The notes under the pieces were generated by a model. The model did not search any database. It had not been told where the DNA came from and saw nothing but the letters and a program-made list of their open reading frames with translations. A DNA stretch of 64,000 nucleotides, from assembly GCA_010093485.1 (NCBI GenBank), contig MU001495.1, positions 1,178,001 through 1,242,000 on the forward strand, read 5' to 3'. This document shows positions 46,642-59,091 of this stretch, piece by piece (position 1 is the first letter of the stretch; each line of letters begins with the position of its first letter). The stretch comes from Karstenula rhodostoma CBS 690.94. Its lineage: Eukaryota > Ascomycota > Dothideomycetes > Pleosporales > Didymosphaeriaceae. A program made the translations under genes and the position numbers.

Positions 46642-47166
46642 ATGGCACCAGTCAAACCAACGAATCGCCCCACTAAGGCTCAAGATGCAACGACCTGCAA
46701 ACTCCCTTCGAACGGCCCTTCTGCAGGAAACGCACACTCTCCACAAAACTCCACCGGCGTCACCAAAGTTCTCAAGCGGCGTCGTAAGAAGACACACCCG
46801 AAGGTTTTGGGACCCCTAGACACCCACTACGGCAGCCGTTCCGACACGGCATCTCCCCTTCTGGCCCTCCCCTTCGAAATTCGTCGCATGATCTGGTGCC
46901 ATGCCCTTACCAGCTCCAACAAACGCCTTCGATACGATACAAATTCTTCAAAGCTCGACCTCTCGCCGATAGGAGCAGCACTATCCGCAACGTGCCACCA
47001 GATTGCGCTGGAGACAAGGCACATGCCCCTGGAACTGAACAAGCTATGCTTTGACGTGCAGGGATTCCTCAGGTGTCAGCGGAGGCTGATGTCGATGGAA
47101 GGAGAGGTGGAGTGGGAGTTGATGAGCAATCGGAGGATGAACATGTTTGGGCACGAGGAAAAGTGA
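46642..47166 (+). CDS. Short 2EXR/F-box-like domain protein
   Basis: Single exon, 174 aa. Residues 1-60 are Lys/Arg/Thr-rich and probably disordered. Then LLALPFEIRRMIWCHAL, followed by SATCHQIALETRHMPLELNKL, has the layout of the fungal 2EXR/F-box-like domain: an LP.EIR..IW..AL helix and a later C.QI..E....L helix. The domain is very common in Pezizomycotina and often expanded; its molecular role is unclear. The protein ends soon after the domain, at the short end of the family. Confidence 0.7.
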   Translation: MAPVKPTNRPTKAQDATTCKLPSNGPSAGNAHSPQNSTGVTKVLKRRRKKTHPKVLGPLDTHYGSRSDTASPLLALPFEIRRMIWCHALTSSNKRLRYDTNSSKLDLSPIGAALSATCHQIALETRHMPLELNKLCFDVQGFLRCQRRLMSMEGEVEWELMSNRRMNMFGHEEK

Positions 47167-47653
47167 ACTGGGGAGGAGATGGACCGCGTGCAAGCAGATA
47201 GTTAAAAGGGACTTTTCAAGCGAACTGGGAAGATGCATTCCAACCCGAGTGAGCTCTTTACTTTACCTTGGGTAGATCAGGACGCTGGACGTCCTAGAAG
47301 ATGTACCATCATGATGTAACCATATCTGGTTGGCACGAAATTTCTGTGTACGGTAATAAAATACCGTCTTTACTTCGCAGGGAATACAAGTGCGTGGGCT
47401 AGCGCCTGTCTAGCTAATTATTTATGCACCAGACGTGTAACATGCAGACCTATCGTTTATATAGGCAAAGAAGTGACAACGTGGCGTGGTGGTTGGGCTA
47501 TTGTTTAGTAAGCAGGCGCTGCTTCACGTAACAAATTGCAAGAGTGATTGGACATGTAAGTTTTGAAATGGATCGAAATATATACAAGAGAATTGTAACA
47601 GGATCAAAGCAATAGACAGGAATGCCGACGGGCTTCTATCACACTCCATGCTT
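47167..47653. other. Convergent intergenic region
   Basis: About 490 nt, A/T-rich. A small hairpin-like sequence, ACGGTAATAAAATACCGT, lies near 47351, in the presumed 3' region of the 2EXR gene. No gene seen. Confidence 0.45.
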
Positions 47654-50463
47654 TCACACATATGTTTTCTTTGCACTCTGTCTCTGTACAAAGATCAGCT
47701 TTGCAAGGGCAATGATCGAAGTCGTAGTCAAATTCACCTGGCATCTGTAGCCGCTCACACACTGGGTTTGGCCTTTCCATCCAACTCCACCGCACTGCTC
47801 ACCCTGCAAGCAACAACATCAAACCCTGACACATGCGGCGCAAACCCAGTATGCAACGGCGTCGATCATTCCTTCTACCGCTCGACCGCAATAAAAAAGT
47901 GCATTTAAGCACCTACCGCGGCGGCTTTGGACTTCAATGCCAGAATCTTCTTGGCTGCATGTTCTCCGACGGTGACGATGTATGAGGTCGGGTTTGTGGT
48001 AATGTGGCTGTACAAGTCAGTACGTCTTCAAGGCTTCGTGGAAAAAGAATATGGCTTACCCAGGGAAGATGGAAGCATCGACAACGTGAATGTTGTCCGT
48101 GCCATATACTTGTAGGTTAGTATCAACAACGGCAGTTCCACCCTTGAGGCCGCTGTCGGTGCCAACCTTGGCGGTACCTATCCAGTGGTTTGCACGACGA
48201 GCAGAAGGGGTTTTGGGAAGGCTTGCGACGTAATCCTCGATGGAGACACCGGGTGCAGGAACCTCCCAGGTGATTGATGGCAACTTGGAAATGGCCTTCT
48301 GCATACTCTTCAAGCTGGCGATGACAGCGTCGGTATCGGCCTGCTGGGAAAGGTAGGGAGCCTTGCTGACAGTCATGCCGAGAGCGCCGTTGATGGTAGC
48401 AACACCACGCGAGGTCGAACCACGGCCGAGATAGTTGGAGATGGTCATGGAGTAGTTGTCACCTTCCTTGGGACCTTCAACACGAGCAGTCCACTGGAAT
48501 TGGCGATCTTTACCATCAGAACCCTTAATAACCTCCCAAGCAAGAGGGCCGATGTTGGGTGCGGATTGAGCAAGAATACCAGCACGGCTCTCGAGGTACA
48601 GCTTCTTGTCAGCCGGGATGGGGTCAGTCCAGGCTTGGTAAAAGTCGTAGAAGGAGACATTCTGGTGCTGGACGACGAGATCGGTGTTGACGTGATCATT
48701 CAAGTTTTGGCCAACGGGAAGGTTGATCCACTGGGACGAGTTGATGAACGAAGGACCATCCTGTGCACTGTTCTTGACAACGTTAAGCTGGTCGGTTGGG
48801 CCAATACCGCTTCGGAAGAGAAGCTTAGAGGACCCAAAGGCACCGGCGGATAGGATCACACGTCCGCCAGCATTGAGCTTGACGGTACCACAGTAGCCGC
48901 TCTCGAGCTCTACACCGGTCGCCTTGCTGCCGGTACGAACAACACGCCTGACAGCGGTGTTGGTAAGTAATTTGAAGTTGCTTCTTTGGAGAGCGGTGAC
49001 GAGGTAGGTTCCCAGAGGTCCTTGCCTCTGGCCGCCCTCGTACATGAATGGCGAGTGCGAAAAGACGCGGTTCTTCTGGTCGGGGACATCGTTGGCAGTG
49101 ACCTGCTTCCAGCCATCCGCGGCGAAGGCCGAAGCAAGCACATTGAAGCCTTCCTGCTTGTAGCGCTTGCCATCTGAAGAAGGAGTATCGGTTCCCGGGA
49201 TACGCTTGAACACAGCATCCACAGAAGACTTGATATCGGCCGACTTCCAGCCCGATGGGAAGTTGGTATCCCAATCGACCGCAACAGGCTTCCACCAAAG
49301 AGCAGCATTGACAGCAGTCCCTCCTCCGAGGACGCATCCGGCCATCTGATCAGTGTCCGAGCATGCAATACCGGCAGAGTCGACCCAGATCTGGTTGCAA
49401 AGACCGGGAACGTCAAATCGGGTAAGCTGGTAATCCTTGAGCCAGTCGGGCTTCATGGTTCCACCGAAGCGGGCCAGGGATGGCGGGCCCTTCTCGATGA
49501 GCAGAACCTTCTTGCCAGCCTCAGAAAGTCTGTCGGCGACCGGGATACCTCCAGCGCCAGCCCCCACAACAATATAGTCATAGGTTTCAGTTGGAGCGGG
49601 CTTACCAGCACAGCTTGTCGGGCCTGCAGAGGCTGAGGATGTAGGAGATGAGGTGACAGTGGGAGTGGCTGTCGGAGTGCCACCTGGTATCCAACTGGGG
49701 TATTTAGCGTTCCTGGCGTTTGCAACTGGGATACCAAAGATTCCCTGCCCATTGTTGTGCTGAATCCATGGGTTGGACGGAAGAGCCTTGTGCTGGGCCC
49801 ATCCGATGACTTGAACCTCATCGGGGATCTGTGAGCCAGTTGCACCCTTATGATCCCAGACCCAGCACCATTCGCATCGGTAGATCAACTCAAAGCTGTC
49901 AGTGCTAACAGAGTGCGAAATTTGTGTGATTGTAGCGTTGCCGGCGTAGTCTTCGGGGGCGTAGTATCCTCTGCAGCTTTTTAGCGCTCATAATCCGAAA
50001 GACCCTGTAGGACACTTACCCTGCCCATGCAAATTGAGTCTTGACGTTGGTGCCATCGGGCGAGGCTACAAGCAGTAGAGAGTTGGCCATACCACCTGCG
50101 TGGCTGATGCCACTCCATCCTTCCCCACCCGGTGTAGAACCTTTCTACTGCTAGTCAGAAACAATCCTCGCGATCCACTCACTCAACCTGGAGCGCTCAC
50201 AATGTAACCAATGTATTCAGCATTACCTGATCCGGTCGCGGGGAGAGCATAACCCCACTCCAGGCCGCCACTGGTCTCAGCGGTGGAGATGGTTTGACGA
50301 TAGAAGGTAATCCCAGTGCCAGGATGTGTGAACGAGTCCTGGGCAAAAGCCGCCGGGATGGCTGCATTTGTCAGTCGCAGCTCGCTCTGCAGATCGGGTG
50401 GCTCGTCGTCTTACAAAGAGCGGACAGCAGCGAAGCTGCATTGAAAGCGGTAAAGCCCTTCAT
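47654..50463 (-). CDS. Cellobiose dehydrogenase (cytochrome b + GMC flavodehydrogenase, CBM1-like tail)
   Basis: Secreted flavocytochrome that oxidises cellobiose and passes electrons to lytic polysaccharide monooxygenases. Exons 50463-50415, 50361-50188, 50140-50020, 49970-48060, 48007-47917 and 47803-47654 total 2496 nt, giving 831 aa. Signal peptide about 1-24. The cytochrome domain carries the axial haem ligands Met 93 (GGMANSLLL) and His 187 (IQHNNGQG) and the CEWC disulphide pair. A Thr/Ser/Pro linker follows. The GMC domain starts with YDYIVVGAGAGG and has the catalytic His in RRANHWIGTA and Asn in ITTNPTSY. The last exon begins a cellulose-binding CBM1 (GEQCGGVGWKGQTQCVSGYRC), but its fourth Cys is absent in frame (see finding). 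Confidence 0.93.
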
Positions 50464-53143
50464 CTTGAATTATCGGCACCGCAAAAGCAGTGCAGGCTGG
50501 GCGGGATGTCGAGGAGAGGAGAGCAGTCAATGGCCACTGGCTGGACCCATGCCGTTCCACGTCCCCGTTATATACATTTTGCTTTACCCCGGACCCAGAA
50601 AAACGCCTTAGGCGTGGAGTACATCTCACGCGCCACGAAGGGGCGTGACAGCCATCGCGGAGGCTCGCTGCATCTCTCCAGGAACCAGGATCGCCGCTAC
50701 CCCATACCCCAGCCAGGCCCAGGCTATTCCAAAGTAAAGGGCCGGCTGAGGAAAGAGGGCGGTGCGATTCGCTGGGACATCACATGGCAGTCCGGATGGG
50801 GAGGGTAAGCAACATGCAATCTGCGCAAGAATAGACGAGGAACGGAATAGATTGAGGTTGATTGATGAAGGACGGGACACAGGCCCAGTTGCCGGCATGC
50901 CCTGATGCTTAGAGTCGCTTGCATGCCCCAGTGAGGCTTAGTGCCGCGCGCGCGCCAACACCGGCGATCCACCGAACGGTGGTAGGCGGAACTTCTCTCG
51001 AGCGCTCCAACACCTCGAATCCTCCTTGAATTCCTCATGACACAAGCCGATAGCGTGTGCAGCTGTCATTCCATCGTCAAACTTCTGGCCCTATTCCAGG
51101 GCCCGCAGATCCTGCGTGGCAATGCCTCCAAATGAAAGGTCACCCCTTGTCAATAGCAGACTTCTTCCGCTTTTAAACGCTGAGGATTGAAACACCGCCT
51201 CCCGCCAATGGGCGGTACCTGATTATATTGACACTGGGCGGAAAATCCCAAATTTACAGTCCTGCTGGTGGCCTTGGTATTTTTCATATCTTCACACACC
51301 AGCAATCTCCCGGAACAGTTCCCTCTACCCACCGGCATTTTGCGTCCAGATCCACCTCCGGCAGCTCGGCTCAAGCACTTGCTTCCTGATCGGGGCGATA
51401 CCTACGGACTTGGTGCATCCTCAAGATGCCGAAGCCATCATCACTTTCTGGCCTGGTCACCTTGCACGTGGGACATCCTGCAGTTTGGCTCTATATGCTC
51501 TCCCGAAACATCGAACGGGGGCCCATCAATCTTTCCCACGAGGGAGCATCATGCACAAATACCAGTCTAGGTGGAATATGTCTGAACGTTGTAACCCACT
51601 GCATGCCCGAAATGGACGACTCTTCGTACAAGATGATACCTTTGAACGAAATGTGTGTCAAGAGCAAGTTTGTCACTCCCAGTAGCCCAACGTAAAGTAT
51701 CGGATTGCCACGTGCACACTCTTCCCTAGTGCTAGAGCGCACACCACCTTTGCATAGCTGCAAGCCAACGGAGCGGCGCAATGACATGCAAAAAGGCATT
51801 CTCAATCCTATATGGAAACATATCCTTATCCCTGCACTCCGCTTTGTGTTAGAATAGACTGTCCATGCGACGGGAACACGGATCCAACTCAATAGCCATA
51901 CTTCGGTCAAAGTTGATCCATCCATAGAAACCAATCACGAATGTCACCTCCAACGTTTGCAACCGCGGGCGGGTACCCGAGCAACGCAATGCACAAGGGC
52001 TCTGGCATGCATGAATCCTCCGAGGAAAACGCTGTCCTAAGGCGTTATCAAGGCATGTAAGCGCTCATGTGGAATATTGCCACGGTGGATCTCGCTAAGG
52101 CAAGACAGTTGAGAGCCGACGAGTGACTCACGGCGGAATGGTACCATCCTCTGGACAGCACAGTCGGCAGCGATGCCGCGGATCCTAAGGATCCAGCTCA
52201 CCTAGGTCTTGTGATGGTCTACCTCGATAATGCCTTGACGGCAAAGGTGACTGGCCTTGAATGCACGTTCCACAGGCCTTCATAGTGAATTGCGAAATCG
52301 AAGTTAACTTTGAAGGATTCAACGAATACAAAGATGGACACAGATGGAGTAGGTCATGATGAAGCTGTGACAAGAAAGGCAAATTACATCTCACACCCTC
52401 ACCATGCATCCTAAGCGGCCAGCAAATACTTGTATTTCGAACCACACAGTATCATACTGTGCCCAGGTTTTGGAGAACCATCTTATGGATCTAAATATAG
52501 CGAAGACATAATACCCTTCAGGGAACGAAGCATCGCTTTGCACGGCGCTCTGAGCCACCCTAGTGCTCGGCTGTGTACGAAAGCTCAACGCATATGGAGG
52601 AGGAAGCGCAAGCCCATCATCAACCGTTAGCCTCCGAGGAGCTTACAGAGGTTGGCATCGAGTTTCAACTGTTTTGGTTTGCGCAAAGTTCCTCCACGGT
52701 CCCTGGGCCTAGATCATCCATTTGCCAACGGTTGAGTTTCTGGTAGTCGTACAACTGTGGCACCACGGGTAGTGGAAAGATACACAAACTCCTTGTCTCC
52801 AGGGCTTGTGTCTCAGCTACATCCACACAGATTGATTACACTACGACCACCAGGCCTTTGCCATGACTCAGACCAGTATTCGTGCTACGTGACAATCCTC
52901 ACTGTGAAGAGGTTATTCCCGTACCTGCCCCACAACTCAGTCACGTGCAATCGCCGCGCCGCGCCTGTGCATCATCTGCAGGGCGGCTTGTTAGTTCCCG
53001 AGAGCGGTCTCCGCAATCAACACTGCACCTTCACAATCCACTCTACACTTTGATCTGCAACTTTGTACTCCTGCTTCTTTTAACCGGACCAGATTGCACT
53101 TGCGCTGCAATCCCAAAGCACACACACAGTCGATCTAGACAAT
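50464..53143. other. Long intergenic region, no supported gene
   Basis: About 2.7 kb between divergent genes (CDH minus, unknown gene plus). Apart from the CDH TATA site, the open frames here are short and unrecognisable on both strands. I see no repeats or RNA genes. Confidence 0.4.
50568..50574 (-). promoter_or_regulatory. TATA box of cellobiose dehydrogenase
   Basis: On the minus strand the sequence reads TATATAA, about 105 nt before the ATG at 50463. Match by sequence and spacing only. Confidence 0.5.
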
Positions 53144-54033
53144 ATGCACGACGAACGTGAGTCCTAGATCTCGATCCCAGACCCCACGTTGCGCTTGCCC
53201 GCCAGATGCCCTGCACGCAGAGCGGCTTGGCTCCTTTTCGTGGGGCGCCACCAGTTGCGCGTGCTTGCCCGTATGGAATCTCCGAGAAACCACGGCTCCG
53301 TGTTCGGTGTCGGGGTTGCGCCGATCTCACGAACGAGGTGCGCGCAGTAGATGCGATGCGTCGCGCTCCGTCCCCGCCACACGGCTATCCCGCTCTGCAA
53401 CTCGCCGACACCATTGACCTTCTGTGACATGCTAACGACACCACAGACCCGCACCCCCTCCTCGCCCAAGTCCCCCTGACCGTCTCTCCTTTCGTTTCCC
53501 TGCCGACCGCAACCCCCCTCCCCTACACCTACAAACAACTCCCATCCACGCTTCCCCCAAGCGTCCTCTCCTCAAACGCCACTTCCGACCCCACGCAACC
53601 ACAATCGCAGTCCCAGCCCCAACCGCCACCCGCCTACGTCGTGTCCAGCTCCGGTACAACCGCGACCCCCGACCAGATTCTCAGTTCGTGCCTCGCGCTC
53701 CAATCACATCTGCAGAACCTCGAGAACGAAGCGCGAAGTACGCTAAAGGCGTGGGAAGATAAGCGGAAGGCGGAGGACTTGGCAGAAAAGAGGAGGGTTG
53801 CACCCGGGTGGTTAGATGGCGATGTGAAGCTTTTGAGGCCGGAGAACGTTGGTAGTGGGGACGCAGAGATGGGCGAGGCAAGCGCGCATGGTCAGGGCCA
53901 GGCAGAACAGGGGTCACATCAACGGACGACAAGCGTTGGAATCAAGGCTCTCATGGAGCGGCGGGACGGCGTGCCGGACCCTAGCGAAGGGGAAGAACTA
54001 GACAGAGCGTTTGGAGGCATGGACTTGAAGTAG
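53144..54033 (+). CDS. Unrecognised small protein, Pro/Gln-rich with helical C-terminal half
   Basis: Exons 53144-53156 and 53447-54033, separated by an unusually long 290-nt intron, total 600 nt, giving 199 aa. The first exon encodes only MHDE, then the frame continues HPHPLLAQVPLTVSPF. Residues 1-70 are Pro/Ser/Gln-rich. Residues about 70-115 form a helical, probably coiled segment (LALQSHLQNLENEARSTLKA). A later motif, GWLDGDVKLLRPE, then GIKALMERRDGVPDPSEGEE, looks conserved in style. No family is recognised; a nuclear regulatory subunit is conceivable. The long intron just after the start codon is common in constitutively expressed genes. Confidence 0.75.
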
Positions 54034-54432
54034 CTCCCGGGTGCAGTACACGTGGCCCAGCGGAATGTCCGAGACCTATAATCATCATTGCACCAACACG
54101 GGTTCGACCAGCGGCGACCATGAATAATTAATTTACCTGTCTGGGGACCTACGCTAGTGTAGCTGTCTGCCGAACCTCTACCTCTTCTGGTGCAACTAAC
54201 ACGCCAGTCGGAAGGCACAACACACGATGCATCATCCTTCTTCGTGCGGTACCAAGCCGATATTTCCATAACATACTACCCTTTCAGATTCCTCCAAGCC
54301 AACACCCACATCGATTACAAACATATGAAAGATTAAAAAAAAAAAACAAGGGGAATCACGAAATGCAAAGTAATTAGGCTCGTGTCACGCGCCAGCTGAA
54401 GCCCACACTCCCTCGACGCCTTGGAGATATGC
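54034..54432. other. Convergent intergenic region
   Basis: 400 nt between two 3' ends. It contains a 12-nt poly-A run near 54337. No gene seen. Confidence 0.4.
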
Positions 54433-55832
54433 TTAACGACGGCCGTGCGAGCGGTTGCCCATGGTGCTCTGCAGCGACTCGACTTCGGCCTCTAGGTTCT
54501 TGATCATGGCATGGCTGGCCTCAAGGTCCTTGTTGAGGCGGTCGCGCTCCGAAATGAGCTTCTGCTCCCATTGCCTGAATCGCTGCTCCTCGACCTTGAC
54601 CTGCTCCGTGAAACGCTTGCGGAGCGCCTCCTCTTCCTCCTTGAACTTGGGGTTGTCGAGCTTCCGTGGGCGGGCCTCGCCGAATTTGCGTGTCTCCATC
54701 TGCTGCGCGCGGTATGCCTCGTAGTGGTTTTCTTCGGTCGTGTGGATGAGGTCGAGCATGTGAGTCCGGATAAGGATAGCACGGAGCTTTTTGAAGTCGC
54801 AGTGTTCCTCGTTCTCAACCTCGGCAACACCCCAAGCATACTGACGGCCCTTGACGGTGCGGCCGTCGTTGGTCTGAACATCCTTCTCGGAACCGATAAC
54901 GGAGAAGGGCATAGCGTTGATCAGACCCTGAGCGTGTGCCATGGCGGCCTGGTCGTCATCCTCGAGCTGGGGTTGGTAGAACTTGATCCCCTGTGCCTCA
55001 AGAACGGCGCGCACCTGATTGCGATTAGTGCCTGTGCAACTTTGTGTAGCGTGCAACGTACCCTAGACTTGAACTTGGCCAGATCAGAGGGGCTCAAAGT
55101 ATCCGCCTTTGCCACCACGGGGATAAGGTTGACACGCGTGCAAAGTTTCTTCATCACCTCAATATCGAGGGGCTTCAGCGTGTGGCCGGTGGGGCGGATG
55201 AAGTACAGGCAGGCGTGCACGCGGAGATCGATCTTATCGCTGCGTTTCGGCTGCTGCTCCTGCAACATGAACGACTCGTGCTGGTCGTCGAGGAACTCAA
55301 TGATGGGCTGCCAGGAGTCGCGGTTGTTGACATAGTCGCCGAAGCCAGGAGTGTCGATGACGGTCAAACGGACTTTGCGTGTCAGTATGTGGAAACTGGG
55401 GGTGAAGATGGCCGCATATACCCTTGAAGAACTTCTCCTCGAGCTCTGCCTTTGTGATCTCAATCTCGACCGTCTTGTCCATCTGCTTCACGTGGCGGCG
55501 CTTGTGGTCGGCATAGTTCTTGATGGTGGTGGAGAAAAGCGTGTTGATGAAGGTCGTCTTGCCGAGGCCAGACTCGCCGGCAACCTGGGCCTGTCAGCAT
55601 GTCTCCCTGGGCCTGGGTGTAGAACGGCGCGCGTACCATGATGGTGAAGTTCGCACCGCGCTTGGCGACAATCTTGTGCCTGTCTCATGTTAGGCTCGCA
55701 GAAGGTCTTCTGTTTGTCGAGGGCGTACCTCTGGTTGGGCAACTGCAATACAGGTCAGTACAAGGCTCGGGAAGCTGCTGGGCGGTGTATACGTACATTG
55801 GCAATGCCAATTGGGGACGCGGAGTCGGCCAT
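54433..55832 (-). CDS. CDC12: Septin, Cdc12 (AspC) type
   Basis: GTP-binding subunit of septin filaments at the septum and hyphal tips. Six exons (55832-55797, 55742-55729, 55679-55637, 55584-55422, 55372-55062, 55014-54433) total 1149 nt, giving 382 aa. The second exon is only 14 nt and encodes LPNQ plus part of the next codon. Motifs: N-terminal SPIGIANLPNQRHKIV, P-loop GESGLGKTTF, switch DTPGFGD, G4 AKAD, and the septin-unique region with WGVAEVENEEHCDF. The C-terminal coiled coil (FTEQVKVEEQRFRQWEQKL and onward) matches the Cdc12 group rather than Cdc3, Cdc10 or Cdc11. Divergent with PWP2, sharing about 440 nt. Confidence 0.93.
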
Positions 55833-56271
55833 TGTGCTGTGAAGGGTGCGTCTGCTGTGTGTTGAGAGCGGGCGTCTGGTGCGGCGTGTTAGCGGAGGCA
55901 CGCCCAGCTTGAGGCAGCGGCAGTGTGCGAGCTTACAAGCGTCAAGGTGCACCTCGAAGGCAAAGTACGTTCCTGGACGCGTGCAGCTGCGGGCGCGGGG
56001 TGGGGGTGAGGCAGGCTGACCGGTTTCCGAGGACTGTGGTGTGCAGAGCGTGGTGTTGCTGCTGTAGCGCTGGTGGACAATTTGGCGTCTCCTTTCCAGC
56101 ACTGAGCACGCCCTCTCGGCAAGCGCTGGTACCGAACGGGGAAGGCGCGCTAGTGGATCGCGCCGGGGGACTTCACTAGCGGTCCGAGCTCCATCTCAAA
56201 AAAAAAGTTCACGGCAGGCACCCCCGCCCGTGGCCTGCGATAGCGACGACGCGCCACTGTCATCCCGCACA
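55833..56271. promoter_or_regulatory. Shared divergent promoter region, septin / PWP2
   Basis: 438 nt separate the two start codons and must hold both promoters. GC-rich, with an A-run near 56198. No clear TATA box on either side, as is usual for housekeeping genes. Confidence 0.55.
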
Positions 56272-59091
56272 ATGAAGACTGATTTCCAGGTGAGCACTGC
56301 ACTCCGCGCTGTCGTAGCGAGGCTTGGCTGACCATTGCGACAGTTCTCCAATCTGCTGGGCACCGTTTACAGCAGAGGCAACCTTGTATTCACCCCAGAT
56401 GGCACGTGCCTGCTGTCGCCTGTGGGCAACCGCGTGAGCGTCTTCGATCTAGTCAAGTACGCTTCGTAGCCCGTAGACCGGAGAAGAAGGAACAAGCAGC
56501 TGATTGCGCGACAGCTCGACATCCTACACACTTCCCTTTGCACACCGCAAAAACATCGTCCGACTCGCACTCAATCCGAAGGGCAACCTTCTCCTCACAG
56601 TAGATCTCGACGGCCATGCCATCTTGACCAACGTACCTCGCCGCATCGTCCTCTACCACTTTTCTCTCCGCGGCGAAGTCAATGCGCTCGTCTTTGCCCC
56701 CGATGGGAGACACTTCGCAGTTGGAATAGGAAGAAACATTGAAATATGGAGAACACCGTCAACGCCGGACGTTGCAGACGGCGACCTCGAGTTCGCGCCC
56801 TTCGTGCGAGACCGGATATTCACAGGGCACCACGACACCGTGACCACGATTGAATGGTCCAGAGACTCGCGCTTTCTGCTCAGCGCATCCAAGGACATAA
56901 CCACCCGGATATGGAGCATGGAAGCGGAAGAAGGGTTCAGACCCACGACGCTTTCGGCGCATAAGCAGGCTGTTGTGGGCGCTTGGTTCAGTGCCGATCA
57001 AGAAACGATATATACAGTCAGTAAGGATGGTGCGCTTTTCGTGTGGAAGTACATGCTGCGCTATGATGCGCCAGAAGGTGCGGATGAAAAGGACGACAAG
57101 AACCTGGCGTGGGGTATCGCTGAGCGTTTCTACTTCCACCAGAACAATGCCCATGTCACTTGCGCGAGCTTCCACCCGGAAACGAAACTGCTGGTAACTG
57201 GCTTTTCGCATGGCCTCTTCTTCATTCACGAGCTTCCCACGTTCAGCGAGATACAAAACCTAAGGTAGTTTCCGCTAACATTGGTCGCAACCTACCCTGC
57301 TAACCTGCTTCCAGCATTTCACAAAATGACATTGATTATGTCGCAATAAACAAAACAGGAGAATGGCTTGCGTTCGGCGCCTCAAAGCTGGGGCAGCTGC
57401 TTGTGTGGGAGTGGCAGTCTGAGTCGTACATCCTGAAGCAACAAGCTCACCACGACGTGATGAATAACATCGCCTACTCACCTGAGGGCCAGCGCATCAT
57501 CACTGCTGCCGATGACGGCAAGATCAAAGTCTGGGACGTCAACTCAGGGTTCTGCGTGGTTACCTTCACTGAGCACATTGGTGCGGTCACAGCCTGCGAA
57601 TTCGCAAAGAGGGGGAACGTTTTGTTCACCACAAGTCTGGACGGGTCTGTAAGAGCTTGGGATCTTATAAGATATCGCAATTTCCGAACATTCACGGCAC
57701 CCTCGAAAATCCAGTTCACGTCGTTGGCGGTCGATCCGAGTGGCGAAGTCGTATGCGCAGGGTCCCTTGATTCGTTTGATATTCACATTTGGTCTGTCCA
57801 GACCGGGCAGCTGTTGGATCGATTAACCGGCCACGAAGGCCCTGTAATGTCCCTAGCATTCTCACCAGACGGGAGCACGCTGGTGAGTGGCAGCTGGGAT
57901 CGGACTGTGCGCTTGTGGAACATTTTCGCTCGATCACAAACGAGCGAGCCCTTGCAGCTCATGGCCGACGTAACATCTGTCGCTGTACGGCCGGATAATA
58001 AACAAATTGCTGTTACTACATTGGATGGTCAACTGACCTTCTGGTCAATATCGGAAGCTTCACAACAGTCAGGTGTTGATGCGCGACGGGACGTCTCTGG
58101 TGGTCGCAAGATGACCGATCGACGGACCGCTGCAAATGTTGCTGGAACCAAAGCCTTCGACACGGTAAGATACAGTGCCGACGGAACGTGTGTGCTTGCC
58201 GGAGGCAAGAGCAAGTACATCTGCCTGTACGACGTCCAATCTGGTGTTCTGATCAAAAAGTTTACCGTTTCTGTCAACCTGTCGCTCGACGGAACGCAAG
58301 AGTTCTTGAACAGCAGACTGCTCACTGAAGCTGGTCCCCAGGGTCTGTTAGATGAGCAAGGTGAAGAGTCGGATCTCGATAACCGACGAGACTCTACACT
58401 TCCCGGTGCACAGCGTGGAGCAGGTGCAAGAAGAACACGAGCGGTAGTACGCGTACCAGCCGTAGCATTTTCGCCAACCGGTAGAGCGTTCTGCGCCGCT
58501 TCGACGGAGGGTCTCCTCATCTACTCATTGGACGCGACTTTCCAATTCGATCCTTTCGACCTCGATATTACCGTCACACCCGGAACAACTCTCTCGACCC
58601 TTGCGCAAAGGGAATTTCTAAAGGCACTCGTTATGGCGTTCCGGCTCAACGAGCGCAATCTCATCCGCCGCGTGTTTGAGGCGACACCTACTACAGACAT
58701 AGCGCTAGTAGTCAAGGACCTGCCCAAGGTTTATCTTGGACGTCTAGTTCGCTTTGTCGCGCTACAAGCCGACGAATCGCCACACCTTGAATTCAATCTG
58801 ATGTGGATCGAGGCTCTACTGAGCAAGCACGGTCGATGGATGAAGGAGAACCGAGCAGGTATGGAAGCAGAACTACGAAGTGTCGAGAAGGCGGTACGGC
58901 GGATACAAGCAGAATTGGCTCGATTGGCTGATGAGAACATCTATCGCATTGAGTACTTGCTTGCGCAACCTATTGAAAAGAAGGAACAAACGTTGCAACT
59001 GGACTTCAGTGTCAAAGAGGTGGAGGATGGTATGGACGAAGTTATGGAGGATGGCTCTGATGACGAAGGGGACTGGATGGGCTTCGACTGA
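56272..59091 (+). CDS. PWP2: PWP2, WD40 protein of the U3 snoRNP / SSU processome
   Basis: Nucleolar scaffold of the UTP-B complex, needed for 18S rRNA processing. Exons 56272-56289, 56344-56456, 56515-57264 and 57315-59091 total 2658 nt, giving 885 aa, the family length. The N-terminus MKTDFQFSNLLGTVYSRGNL is diagnostic. Two tandem WD40 propellers follow, with clear repeats such as GHHDTVTTIEWSRDSRFLLS, HHDVMNNIAYSPEGQRIIT and GHEGPVMSLAFSPDGSTLVS. The Utp12 C-terminal domain (about 660-800) includes LVMAFRLNERNLIRRVFEA. The tail is acidic and ends DDEGDWMGFD, as in orthologues. The 18-nt first exon is typical of this gene in fungi with many small introns. Confidence 0.96.
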
